Assembly: GCA_015179025.1 (NCBI GenBank)
Contig: WHUX01000008.1
Location: 372,001 to 436,000, forward strand
DNA length: 64,000 nt
Source of the DNA: Terfezia claveryi
Lineage: Eukaryota > Ascomycota > Pezizomycetes > Pezizales > Pezizaceae
Direction of reading: 5' to 3'
Shown: positions 24,185-35,809 of the stretch, piece after piece
How the letters are laid out: every line of letters begins with the position of its first letter
How positions within the stretch are numbered: position 1 is the first letter of the stretch
The notes under the pieces: model-generated
Told to the model about the DNA's origin: nothing
Database searches by the model: none
Seen by the model: only the letters and a program-made list of their open reading frames with translations
Made by a program: the position numbers and the translations under genes

Positions 24185-27100
24185 ATGGCGAAGCGACTCC
24201 AGGATACACAGCTTACGAAGGATCATGACTACGACGCACCAGAGGATACCGGTGGGCCAGATAGCCAGCCTGACCCATCCGCGCTAGCGAGTGCTGAGGC
24301 GATGAAGAAAAGAACGTAAGTGGTTTTATTGCTGTTTATCTCGAACCGGCCTTGTTCCCCTGTATCTACCGAGTTTGGCATTGATGCAGCATGCCGAGAT
24401 GATGGGTGTGTGTGTGAGACTGTCTTTGATCTGTGGAAGGTATATTGCTTGAAGAGACTAGAGGTTGATGGTCATGGCTGTTGATAGTGGAGGGGAAGGA
24501 GATTGGGAGTTCATTTAGGAGAATTGCACCGACGCGAAGACTCGAACACTTCAGCTCTACATTTCTCTCTCCTACTCTTCTTCCTCTCTGCTTTCACAGC
24601 TGTTTACCTGGACCCTGCAATAGCTACCCAATCGACACCACTCTCGCCAGCCAGAGGCTTCAGTTCTTTCACATCCAAAGGGCCCTCTCAGCTTTTGTCT
24701 CTGGCATTACAATCACACGGTTGCTGTTGCATCCTACCCTGCTCTTCCTAGCTTTCTTCCTCCGCTCTCCTCACTGTTTGCATCATTGCCGCCTTCATCT
24801 CCGTCCTACCGGTTCAAGCAGATAGAATGCCAACCCAATCATCATGTTCCCCGCCAAACCAGGATTAATTTCCCCATTCGCTAACTCTCTCACTTTTTTT
24901 TTTTTGAATTCAGTATCAAACAACCAAAATCACGGTTTCAAGTTGGGCCAACTACCCCTCGCACGTCAATACCACAATCGTCATTCTCGTTTGGCAACGA
25001 TGCCACCTCGACCACACCCGCAACTCCAGCACCAACGGCAAATGGAAATTCCCTTGCGCCTTCCTTCGGAGGTACTCCTGCGACACCAGCTCCTAAATCA
25101 GCCTTTGCGGGTTTCCCTACATTGAACGGTGGTACACCAGCTACCCCATCTCAGGAACCGCAAATGAAATCCACAAATCCATTTGCTTTACTGAATTCTA
25201 CTACACCAGCAGGTAAGCCACCAGCTGGGATATTTGGCACCACTACACCCTTTGGATCCACTACACCCGCAGGTATGCCAGGTATGCCAGCTACCCCAGC
25301 AGGCCAGCCAACTTTCGATGGGTCCACGATTAAATTCCTGGCACGGGAAGAGACGAAGGGCCAGGCAAGTGATTCACCACTGGCGAAGCCAACATTTGGT
25401 GGTGTTTCGGGGTTCAAATTCCCTACTCTGGCGGCTAAGAAAGATGAAGCGGGCGAAGCTGCAAAGCCAAAACCAACATTTGGTGGTGTTTCGGAGTTCA
25501 ATTTCCCTACTCTGGCGGCTAAGAAAGATGAAGCGGGCGAGGCTGCAAAGCCAAAACCAACATTTGGTGGTGTTTCGGAGTTCAATTTCCCTATGGCGGC
25601 TAAGAAAGATGAAGCGGGCGAGGCTGCAAAGCCAAAACTAACATTTGGTGGTGTTTCGGAATTCAATTTCCCTACTCTGGCGAATAAGAAAGATGAAGCT
25701 GGCGAAGCTGCAAAGCCCAAACCAACGTTTGGTGGGGTATCTACCTTCAGCTTTCCGGAGCCAGTAGCAAAGAACGATGGTGAGACCAGGAAGCCAACCT
25801 TTGGTGGCGTGTCTACGTTCAATATTTCCGAGCCAGTAGCGAAGAATAGCAGTGACGCTGGAAAGCCCCAATCAACTTTTGGTGGTGTCCCTACTTCAGG
25901 TATTTTTGCACAGAAGGACAAGGTCACGGAGGAGAAACCAGCAAATCCATTCGCGGGAATGTTTGGGCCGAAAGGTGCTATCACCCAAGCGGCTGCCCCC
26001 ACCAAACCATCTGCTGCATCTGCACCTGCACCTGTGAGTGGAGCGTTGTTCGGGAATCTGTCATCAACAGCGAGCGCCGGTTTATTTGGTAGTGAGGCAA
26101 AGATTGGGGAAACGAAGAAGGTTGATGGTGGAATATTTGGAAGTAGCACGAGTGGCGCATCGGCACCAGCCACTGGCAACAAGCATGAAGAGTCGTCCAA
26201 GCCTGTATCTAGGGGGATTTTCGGAGTGAAGACCCCCATAAGCCTAAATGCATCTTCTACGACAGGCGAAGTTAGTTATCCCGCTCTGCCACCAACGTCA
26301 ACTGCATCCACAGCTCCGCCCGTTACAACCAATGGCAATACCGCCTTAACACAGCTCAACCAAGTCCCACAACCATGCGAGGACTTGACAGAGGCTCAAA
26401 GGGAAGAATTTGACTGGCAATACAAGGTGAGGACATTGAATTTTACATTTGTGCGTGCTCTACAAGATATCGATGTAAATTCTGCGGACTTGAGAGTTGT
26501 GTTCCGGGAGTATGAAAGGCTCTATGAACATATCATGCATGGAACGAAGAGGAAAGATGAGTCGCAGGAAAATGGCACCGCCCTTAGTCCCAAGAGGTCA
26601 AAGACAGAGGAACAAAAACCTGCTGCTAGTTCTGCAGCGTCAGTATTTGGTGCCATTGTGGATAAGAATATTAGGCAGCCCGCAGCATCGACAGCAAAAG
26701 AGGATCAACTAAAATCAGTATTCGGTGGGTTTAATTGTGAGTGTTGGGCTTCTGTTGGTCGAAGAGGATGAGACTAACAACATGTGTCACTAGCCCAACT
26801 GAAAAACACTCCTACCCCAGAGAAGCCTACAGTCACGTCCTCGACTTTTGGAAACTCCTTTGCTACATCCCCTATGGCTACTAATGCAGACAGCACTAAA
26901 CAACCAAAGGCAACAAGTATGTTGTTCGGTGCGGGTGGAGGTGCTGCAGTTAGTGCGACTGCACATTCTTCTGGTGGATTGTTTTCAAATCTTAAGCCTA
27001 TCCTGCGTGATCAAAAGGATAGGGGTGAGGAAGACTCTCCAGAGAAACCCAAATCTGGGGAACTTCTTTTTGGTGCAAAGCCAACGGATGGTCCGTCTGT

Positions 27101-27884
27101 ATTCAGTTTCCAGACAGCGAGCACCCCAGAGAAACCATCATCTGGTTTCACATTTGGCACGCCAAGGGCTGAGGGTGATCAGACTTGGAAGCCTGATACG
27201 CCGATTAAGTTTGGTGGATCTTCAAGTGAAATTTTTGGCTCCCAGAGCTCCACGAATACCGCCCCATCACAAACTCTTAACTTCAATAGTCAAGAAACAG
27301 CAGCGAGTACAGCACCTTCTGATGCCTCAAAGCCACCTTTCTCTTTCACCAGCAATAATTCCTTGGCCCGACCATTCGTCAGCCAGAATGCCTCCTTTGA
27401 TGGGATCACCAGTAGCGGCATTTCGACTCCTAGAGCTATCAACGATACTAGCGCGCCCGCTTCCGCGACAAGCACAGAGGTAACCAAATTCACTGAACCC
27501 TCCGACGAAGTCCATGCGGATAAAATCGATATGTCTGGTCCAGGTCCAGGAGAGGAAAATGACGAGGTGCTATACTCTGTACGTGTGGCGGTGTACATTA
27601 AGGATGATCATGGCGCAATGAAGAAAGTCGCTGTTGGAGTGAGCAGAGTGTTGAAGGATAAGGATACTATGAAGACGAGGTTTCTGGTTAGGACGGAGCA
27701 GGGGAAGGTGGTGGTTAATGTGAGGTTGCAGGAGGGCGTCCACTACACGCCCGTCCCAGATAAGAAGGTTATCCTGATCCCAGACTTTTCTTCGGGGCAG
27801 AAGCCGAAGGTGTATACGGTTAGGATGAAGGAGAGTTCGGCAGTGGTGGAGTTGGGGCGAATCATTGCAGAGGTGAAGGGGTAG
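24185..27884 (+). CDS. Nucleoporin Nup50/Nup2 homologue (FG-repeat, Ran-binding)
   Basis: Proposed exons are 24185-24315, 24914-26736 and 26794-27884 (1014 residues). Exon 1 encodes MAKRLQDTQL...AEAMKKRT and splices to IKQPKSRFQ, the basic Nup50-type N-terminus that binds importin-alpha. The middle has TPATPAP-rich stretches and many FGG, LFG and IFG motifs, including tandem 28-residue repeats (25386-25735). A conserved segment around WQYKVRTLNFTFVRALQ precedes an acidic linker. The last about 110 residues (VLYSVRVAVYIKDD... to the stop) form a Ran-binding domain. Nup50/Nup2 sits on the nuclear side of the pore and helps importin recycling and cargo release. Intron 1 is unusually long (598 bp); intron 2 (57 bp) has an ACTAAC branch site at 26773-26778. 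Family membership is very likely; the name Nup2 or Nup61 depends on the naming system. Confidence 0.9.
25386..25735 (+). repeat. Tandem 84-bp coding repeats in Nup50
   Basis: Four near-identical units of about 84 bp, each encoding a KPTFGGVSEFNFPTL... block followed by KKDEAGEAAKP, then decaying copies to about 25900. One unit lacks two residues (Thr-Leu). The FGGV pairs are the hydrophobic FG motifs; the high nucleotide identity points to recent duplication or gene conversion. Confidence 0.8.
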
Positions 27885-28762
27885 ATTTGAAGCCTTTTGT
27901 ACTGGGATGGAGGATGTCATCACGTGCAAACTGTATTGGAGGTGTGTCGCCTTAAAAAATAGTTACATGTAGAGTGTAGAGATAGCGTGACCTTGTTTTT
28001 TTTCTTTCTTTTTTCCTCCTTGCGCTGCTTTCATCCCATCTATTTGACTTTTTGCTGTTTTTTCTTCTGGAGTGAGTATGTCATGTCAGCATTGGGGCTG
28101 GGATGGCTGCTTTGGGATTCATGCTTCTTCATTGCTTTTGTGCTTCTTTTAGCCATGTGTGCGTTTTTCTCCATCTTTTTCTTGCTTATTTTGCTCATTC
28201 ATTAATGGGGACGTTTGCGACATTTGTATCTTCTAACGTTTCTGCACTTGCGCTCTTGCTTGAGACGAAATGTGGCAATGGGGAATGGAAGTTGGGATAA
28301 CATGAGATGAGATGAATTGGAAAAGGCCGAAGGACTGGGACGGTTTGATTAGTTGAGGCTGATGGATATAGTACATACTCTGCTAAAAAGAACCTACGTA
28401 TTGATGAATATCTATTGCCTTTTTTAAAACTTTCCACCTCGACTGTGGATAATGCTATGAGATTGGGAATTCTCTGATATTACGCGATATCTGTTTCTTT
28501 AGTATGTTACCCTCAAGTGCGCACAGCAGGTTCCTTGGTGGAACTAGTTTAAGTTTAAGTCGGGCTTTGTATGTTTCCATGTATAGAATAAAGCGCTTTA
28601 AGACAAATGTCAAAAATTTAAAATTGATGCCACAATAACCATAACTATAGTTGATATACGCTTCCAAACGCAGGTATCAATAATCTATACAGAGACATTC
28701 CGCTCTAGTGATGTCCATCAACCAGATGCCAGCTTCAATCATGGGGCCTCCTTAGGGCATGC
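27885..28762. other. Convergent intergenic region
   Basis: T-rich DNA between the 3' ends of the nucleoporin and adenosine deaminase genes. One GTTACCCTCA motif is present (28506-28515). No gene is seen. Confidence 0.5.
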
Positions 28763-30484
28763 TTACCTCTCCCCATACTCTGCCACCACCCATTCACAAA
28801 ACTCCTCCCACATCCCCATCCACTCCGCTACCCTCTTTTCCTTCTCCTTCTCCCCTCCAACCCAGTATGCCATCTCCACACTTGTCCTACACAAATCACC
28901 CAACCCCTCAAGCCCCACATTATCAAACGCCTGCACCACTTGCCACATATCATGCGTAGCACTGCCTGTAGTCTTCTGTCCTAGAATCCCCGGGTCGTCG
29001 TTACTCACAGCAACAGGAATCCCCTGGGCCAATAATGCCGGAAGAGGATGTTGCAAGACGGAGGCAGTAAGCCGGAGGATCTCGTTGGAAATGGGGCAAA
29101 CCTCCACGCAAATATTCTTTTCTTTGACAAGTTCTAGTAGGTAAGGATGTTTATATAGAGAGAACCCATGACCAATACGCTTTGTTCCAAGGAGAATTGC
29201 ATCGTAGAGATTTTCATCTGCGGGTGTACCGTCCCCTAGGGTCTCTCCTGCGTGGAAAAAGAACGGGATGTCAACTCCAAGCCTTTGACACTCATTTTTG
29301 AACCAGAATAATTCCGGGAGATGGGAGAGTAGGGATCTCCCTGGATCTTCTTGCCCGACTAGATCATATCCTGCTATGACTTCGGGATAGGCAAGTTTTG
29401 CTGTAATGCAACTTTGCATGTTGTCCTTGACAATTTCTGGACTGAGGGCCCGAAGTCCGGTCCAGATGATCCTGCTACCCAAGAATCCAGGGTTGGCACT
29501 CTTGTATGCGGTGACTTCCTCGCCGTAGATCCGAACGACGTCAGTGTGGGTTAGTGGGGCGCCGGTATCTGCTTCCTGGAGAATCATGTGGAAGGCCAGT
29601 CTCATCTCTACCCAGCATACACCATCCTTGTGCAGGCTATCCATTAAGTGAGTAACGAATTTCCGTAGTACGGGCTCATAGTAGATTATTCCGTGGAGAA
29701 TAGGAAAAATCGACTGGAATTTGGCCCAGATTTTGTTTACGCCGTGGTGATGGAGGAGGGATTCATGGGGGGTTATTGTTGTCCGGGATTGAAGCCATGC
29801 AAGGAATGCGCTTGTCTTTGAGCAGGAAATGAGGGAGAGAGGGAGGGAACCATGGGGTGGGAGAAATTGGAAGGGAAAGGTCGATGCTGCTTTTGTAACG
29901 GGGATTGGGGTGCCCGGAACGTAGTCTGGGTGGTAGATGTTATGTTTCGATGATGATTGGTGGACCGGGTCGTTTGGAGGGAGATATGTGAATCGGATAT
30001 TGGCTGTGGGAAGGTCCTTCTGGGTCAATATAGGGCCGGTATTTGAGAAAATACAGAAGCCGGGGGTTTCTAATGCCAGTCCTAATAACCAGTCCACGTC
30101 CACCATAGCTTCCATATGTGCATGGAGTAATGCTCCTTTAGGCATTCTCTTCACAATCTTCCATAGCATCGTCCTCTCCATCCGTTCCTTTGCCAAAATG
30201 AATACCATCCCAGGGAAGACTTCCACATTGTTTTCGTCATCACTATTGGAAGTGCATGATTGAAATTTGTTTGCTTCTTTGACCCAGATGTTTTCGGCTT
30301 CCCACGTCCGGATATCCTTGACGATCTGGCAGGCACGGCGGGCGACGCGAGAGAGAGAGCCACTGAATGCATAGTCGTGACGAAGGGCTTTCTCGTGGCT
30401 GATTAGGGAGGAGCGAGATTTGTGGTGGATGGAGATCTGGGCTTGAATTTCTGCCTCATTGTGGGCGGTAGGGTCAACTGTCAT
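28763..30484 (-). CDS. Adenosine deaminase of the ADGF/CECR1 (ADA2) type
   Basis: A single-exon frame of 573 residues has the full set of metal-dependent adenosine deaminase motifs: HAH at 121-123 (zinc ligands), HAGET at 411-415 (zinc His and catalytic Glu), RIGHG at 436-440 (catalytic His) and SNDDP at 494-498 (zinc Asp). Length and motif spacing fit the ADGF/CECR1 branch rather than the shorter ADA1 type. The reaction expected is hydrolysis of adenosine or deoxyadenosine to inosine or deoxyinosine in purine salvage. Animal ADGF members are secreted; no signal peptide is visible here, so an intracellular enzyme is more likely. The start at 30484 leaves about 115 residues before the first zinc motif, as in the family. 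Substrate could be another purine, since the family is broad. It is convergent with the nucleoporin gene. Confidence 0.9.
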   Translation of the reverse strand: MTVDPTAHNEAEIQAQISIHHKSRSSLISHEKALRHDYAFSGSLSRVARRACQIVKDIRTWEAENIWVKEANKFQSCTSNSDDENNVEVFPGMVFILAKERMERTMLWKIVKRMPKGALLHAHMEAMVDVDWLLGLALETPGFCIFSNTGPILTQKDLPTANIRFTYLPPNDPVHQSSSKHNIYHPDYVPGTPIPVTKAASTFPFQFLPPHGSLPLSLISCSKTSAFLAWLQSRTTITPHESLLHHHGVNKIWAKFQSIFPILHGIIYYEPVLRKFVTHLMDSLHKDGVCWVEMRLAFHMILQEADTGAPLTHTDVVRIYGEEVTAYKSANPGFLGSRIIWTGLRALSPEIVKDNMQSCITAKLAYPEVIAGYDLVGQEDPGRSLLSHLPELFWFKNECQRLGVDIPFFFHAGETLGDGTPADENLYDAILLGTKRIGHGFSLYKHPYLLELVKEKNICVEVCPISNEILRLTASVLQHPLPALLAQGIPVAVSNDDPGILGQKTTGSATHDMWQVVQAFDNVGLEGLGDLCRTSVEMAYWVGGEKEKEKRVAEWMGMWEEFCEWVVAEYGER

Positions 30485-33469
30485 GTCGTATGGCAGCGTA
30501 ACGTTACACTATTGGGATATGCTAAGTACTTTGCTCCCGCAGGACACAGAGCTTCAGGGAGGAGGAGGAAGCGCTCATGAATAAATATTTTGGAGTATCT
30601 TTTAAGAAGGAATAGGCGGACATACCTACTTGTTATTTACTCCAGCTGCCTTTACAGGATGTAAGCTCGCTCTTGCCACTTCGGGCAATGGCTTATTTTG
30701 GTCTCAGGCCAGTGCAAGGGTATCTTAGGATCTGACTACTCCTAAAAGTCATGTTTACGTACAGTTAGTCACGTTGGACTCATGCGCGTTGGATCTGTAT
30801 CGTTCGATTAAAATCGTGATATGCAGCACTCCCAATATGAAAGAATGCCCTGTACCGGTACCGGTGACCGTGGTCCTTTAACCCTCAAACCCAGGAACAT
30901 GGAGTGGGGGGTTTGCCCGACATCTTTGGAGTTGTCAACGGTTCCATGGCCACGTGCCAACCTCGATCCAAATCACATGGCTCACACAAGCTTACCCACT
31001 TTTGGAAGTCAATGTTTGAATGAGGCAGGTACAGTACCTACCGCTGCCAGGACAATTCTCGCTCCCAGCCAGGCCGAGCGAACGCTTTGTCCTTAACCTA
31101 ACCTCTACCAAACATGTTACCCTCAGAAAGCTTTCTCTGTATCCACATTACCTCCCCAGTTTGTTGCCCCGGCCATATGCAAGAGGTAGTCTGGTTGGCA
31201 CAAAGGAGACAGGTTCAACTGTATGCTAGGTGCGTTATTACATAAGTATCTTTATTACGTCATATGAATCCTACTCATCCTAGCTATCTCACAGCTGCTC
31301 AGGTGAGATGGACAGCCAGATGCCAATTAGTTTCAATGGACAGCAGTCAGTCTGAGGTGGACGAACCACATTTTCCCTTTGTTCAACCAGACTACCTTGC
31401 GGTAATGGCCTCTGAAAATAGCCTAGTCGAATAGTGAGGATTACTACTGGAGCCACAAATGCAAACTTTGGATGACAGCCGCATTCCAGAAATTTGTTCG
31501 TCTGTGAGCCGATCCTCGGCATCCTTAAATCGCAGCACTTTCACACAGCCAGCAGCCAAATCTCAAAAATTTCGTGTGCAATGCCTCCACGCGGCGCTGG
31601 CTGAAGCTGCTCTTATAACGGTGTGAGAAAAAAAAAACAAACACTCAGATATCCCCAAGGTCATCCCAGCAGCCACCTGCCCATGAATCTGGGCAAAAAA
31701 AAAACCTCCTCAAGTTGACTTCATGCTTGCTTTAGGTGCTTCAGAAGCCTAAGGGAAACGAAAATTAGCAAAACTCAATTGTGATGTAAGTAGGTATATC
31801 AAACTTATGTCCTGCGGAGCACCTGATGCAATGTGCTGATGAATACTGTCTACTGATTGTCAGGTGCCTGATATGAGGTAGAATATGACTGCTATTTTAA
31901 TTCGGCTTGAGCTTAACTTCATGACATGGTAGTGGTGGGTTTACTGGCGTTTGCATTTAGGGAGATCAATGTGCTCGTGGTGTTATGTTTTCCCTTGCGG
32001 TGGTGATTCTAGAAGTCTACGTTCGTTATACTGTAGGTGGGTAATATTGGCATGGGTATTTTGGGGATCATTTAATCGAATCGGAATTATTTCAAGATCC
32101 ATGAATTACTTACTTTCCTTCCTAGTACTCGAGCGGTCTAATCAATATGAAACTGGAGTTATGCGACTACCTAATTCCATTCATATGTTAATTGAATCAA
32201 AATAGCTAAAGAAATATTGATGGAATAATTACGTGTTCACCACAGATGGGTGGTACAGTAATACCCATGCTCAGCCACAGGGTATGACCCACAGCCTACG
32301 GTATCTTTACACACTTTGATCCTAACCTGGACAGGCGCTCTCACGCAAGTACCTACCGGTGCAGTGCGGCGTTTCATTGGGGGTAGAAGGAGTCACTTCC
32401 GCTAATCGGCCCATACGGAAAATTGCGGAGGCCATGATCGAGGTATTTTACGTAGGAAACGAGAGAGCATAATGCACAATTCCCTAGCGGGTTCTGCAAC
32501 TCTCGACTGATTGGGATGCATTGACACGGCTGCTGGCAGGAGGTCTACGAATATTGGAGGTAGAGACATATGGCACATCTGGGAACTTGGTTCTTTCAGC
32601 CCCTACTGCCCTGCGGAACGGCGTCTGGTACTTCAGTAATCTACATATAAACCTAGGCCAGGAGGATGGGGTAACTTAAGCATCGGGGGCCGGGGATACT
32701 TCATGTCAACGACAGGTGTTGTTCAATCAGTTAACGCGGGGTGCTGGAACATATTGAGGATGCAGGGGCTAACATGGCGCAGGTATCCCATGGTTTCATA
32801 ATGTTGGTTGAATTAGATATCGGGCCTGGCCTATAAGATGTGTCCAAGGCTGTAGGTAGGGTACTTATCCTTACTTTTTAATTTGTAGTATTTACAACTG
32901 ACGAGCTATCAGACTACCAACTACGATATCGTAGAAAAGACCAGTGGTAAAGTTTATACCTAGAAGAACTAAACATCTTCAATTCTAGTGACCTGGTACA
33001 TATTATAATTTCCCCTGTCCTATACAAATTTGGGGTTCTCAAGTTCGAGTATCTCCTGGTAACGGGTGTTGGTTTTCGGAACTCTACCAGCAAATATCTT
33101 TATATGCAACATATAGACAAAGTGTGACAACAATTTTTTAGGCGCGTTACCAGAAATAGGAGACTCACCGGGCTGTTACCTATTCAATTCTGAGGATCAG
33201 CGGTACGTCCTAATTTCTATTTCGTCCCTCCCTCTGTCTTACCTTTCTTCCTTCTGTGTCGCGGCTTGAACTGCCTTGATTTTGGTATAACGACGGTCGC
33301 TTTTGTTGACTGGTGCCCTTCGACGAAGTTACGAAGAGGGGCTGGATTCTAAAGCAAGAATATAGGGACTCTTGCTTAGTTTCTTCTACGCGGCTAAGGA
33401 CTGCGAACAGACCCGCGTCTCTAACGGATAATACCTCGCTTTCTCTTATCTGAACTTCAATTTGCGACC
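30485..33469. other. Gene-poor region
   Basis: No supported gene in 3 kb. It contains one GTTACCCTCA (31116-31125) and an inverted pair of dispersed-motif copies (31187-31201 and 31384-31394). The last about 250 bases are pyrimidine-rich and probably form the leader of the next gene. Confidence 0.5.
31169..31400. repeat. Inverted pair of dispersed-motif copies
   Basis: TAGTCTGGTTGGCAC (31187-31201, minus-strand orientation) and CAACCAGACTA (31384-31394, plus) face away from each other. Similarity extends on both sides of the core: CCTTTGT before it, and CCT with TTGC after it. The pair could be the two ends of a miniature element of about 210 bp with TA at each outer edge, or two independent copies. 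Confidence 0.4.
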
Positions 33470-34907
33470 ATGGCGTCTGGGAATCAACAACGGCAGCTGC
33501 GACTCAGTGGGATTTTTACCTTTACAGTTTTTGCCTCTATATCACAAGTTCAAGCCTCAATATTTGGCAAAAATGAGTTTTACAATGCGGTTCACGTTCG
33601 AGGGGTGGCTACTCCACAGGAGCCTGTCCTGCTCTCTGGGTTATATCCTCGCGGTCCACATGTGGGGAATTCCTTGCCAATGGAATCATCATGGAGGTAT
33701 ACTGGGGGAGGATGTGGTCCAAATGCTGGAATCAATTTGGGGCTGTTTAGGAGACAGACAACAGGAGATGTCGAGGCTTATTGCAACCAGGGAATGCATG
33801 TCTGTATGTGACCTACGGTTTCTCGGAGGGGTTGACATATATGCTCACGGCTTGCTTTCGAATATAGGCCGAGCCCTTGATACAATCGGATGCTGCAACA
33901 ACAATGCATACTGTATTATCACTAAGGAAGGTGACGGGAAATGCTGCCCGCTTGGATCAGTATGTGGAGAGGATCCGTGCGGCATGACCTCAACGTTCTG
34001 TAAACAAGTGGTGACTGTCACCCCTACGGACACCGCTGCTACCGCGCAGGTCACAACATCCACGAACACAGGGTGCTGTCTCCGCGCATGTGCCTATACT
34101 ATGCATTTGTGTGATCAGAAATTTGGTGGCTACTGTTGCGGAAACGATGCAGTCTGTCTTTCGAACAAGAAGTGTCAGGCCACGCCTAATCCAAATATGC
34201 CAACAACCTCTATCCCCACTAAAGTAATTGTTACCACGCAGAAATGCCCGACGGGGAGCTTCGCTTGTGCTGCGGCTGCTGGTGGTGGATGCTGTCCGGA
34301 TAACATGATTTGCACCGACATCAGCTCTACCCCCGGATGTGCCCTATCCGGCAGCGCGCTCACGACTCGTGTGATTTTCAGTCAAACCGCAAGTGGAATC
34401 GTCACTGAGAAAGTCACTGAGCACCCGAGCCTCACTGGCACTGCTGGTGGCGCCTCGAGTACCGGAGGGGCCAATTCACCCCCGGTCACATCCCCCTCTT
34501 CTGGCCTCAGTGCAGGAGCCAAAGCAGGTATTGGTATTGGTATTGGTATTGCTGTTCTTGCCATTATTGCACTTGGCGCATTTTTTTTCATTCGCCATAG
34601 GAAGAATAAAACTGTTGCGAATGCTGCGGCGCAACCCCCGCCTCAAGAGATAGGACAGTATGACGGGTATGGCGGCGCGCCTGGTCAGCAATATTATAAT
34701 GGAGCGCAGTATCCACAGGGCTACTATCCCGCACCACAAGCAAGCCCACAAATTGCACCTCCGCAGGGTTACTATGACCCTGCGGATGCGGCGAAGCAGT
34801 CGCAGGCTCCCCAGGGATACACTGGTGGTGAGGGTCCTGGAGGGGCGGTGTTGTTGCCAAATACAGTACATAAGACGACTCCGACAGCCGAATTGCCTGC
34901 TCAGTAG
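33470..34907 (+). CDS. Secreted-type Cys-rich type I membrane protein
   Basis: Proposed exons are 33470-33803 and 33868-34907 (457 residues), with a 64-bp intron. The ORF that starts at 33462 in another frame reads through the intron and is not the real N-terminus. Residues 1-29 form a signal peptide (hydrophobic FTFTVFASI core, likely cleavage after VQA). The ectodomain has repeated Cys pairs (GCCNNNAYC, KCCPLGSVC, GYCCGNDAVC, GCCPDNMIC) in a spacing of three to four similar disulfide modules. A Thr/Ser/Pro-rich stalk follows, then one membrane helix (about residues 348-373, starting GIGIGIGIAVLA) with a basic RHRKNK stop, and a cytoplasmic tail rich in Pro, Gln, Tyr and Gly. This architecture resembles fungal cell-wall sensors or adhesins. 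The exact family was not identified. Confidence 0.85.
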
Positions 34908-35809
34908 TAGAGAGGGGTGGCAGGCGAGAAAATGCGAAGAGAATATGTACGCGCGCCGGCGGGGGGGGGAAGGGTGGATTTAATCTTTGGTTGCATGCGA
35001 CTTTGTTTGGGCTTTGATTAACGTTGTATAGGCACCCCATTTATATATCACCGTTATTGTGTATCTTCAAGAGGTAACGATTAAATTAAGATGTAAAGAA
35101 TTACAAGATTTTGTAGGGGATCATGTACAAATTTGCCCCTTTTTATGAAAAAAATACACTCTGAAAATAAGAATCAGTATAAACTTAATTTATTGCAGAC
35201 GCCTTCAACAAATAATACCTATGGCCTTTATTAGTGCGCGGAAATGGTTCAACCCTCTGAGTTACCCTGAGGCTTTTCCCGGTAGGTTCCTATATGCCTC
35301 CACATGGCTAGCGCTTCCAAATCCTTCACAAGGAGAACTTAGTAAGCTGTGCACAGGGTTTTAAACACTGCGTGTCGCATCCCTTTGGTGGGGGGTACGT
35401 AGAAGGGCCGAAGTAATAAAGAGGTTGCATGACATGGAGGATAAAGAGGTACGTTTTCAAGAATCAAAGCAGCAACACATAAGGCCGTTCCCATTCATTA
35501 CATATATCATATCAGGCACAACCAACCAATTTATGACATAAAAAAAAAAAGATTTGGAAAACACGTTGCAACAAAGTAGGTAGATGAGGCATAAAGCAAA
35601 AAGGGAAATCTCAAACAGTATACAACGCAGATCTAGAGCACAATAGTATCACCACCTCGTACACAAATCCTGGACCTTCGCACAACCGGCAAGCTAGAAA
35701 ATCATCCTCAGTTTCATCCAAGGTGAAGAACTCTTCCCCACTGCGCTATCAAGACAAAACCACGCTAGTGACACCACCTCTTACTCAATGCCACCAATGC
35801 TTCTGTGCT
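34908..35809. other. Convergent intergenic region
   Basis: AT-rich DNA between convergent 3' ends. No gene or repeat recognised. Confidence 0.5.

Noticed and set aside
33462..33867. Alternative N-terminus of the Cys-rich protein in another frame
   Set aside because: It lacks a signal peptide and reads through the intron; the frame from 33470 gives a clean signal peptide and joins in phase.
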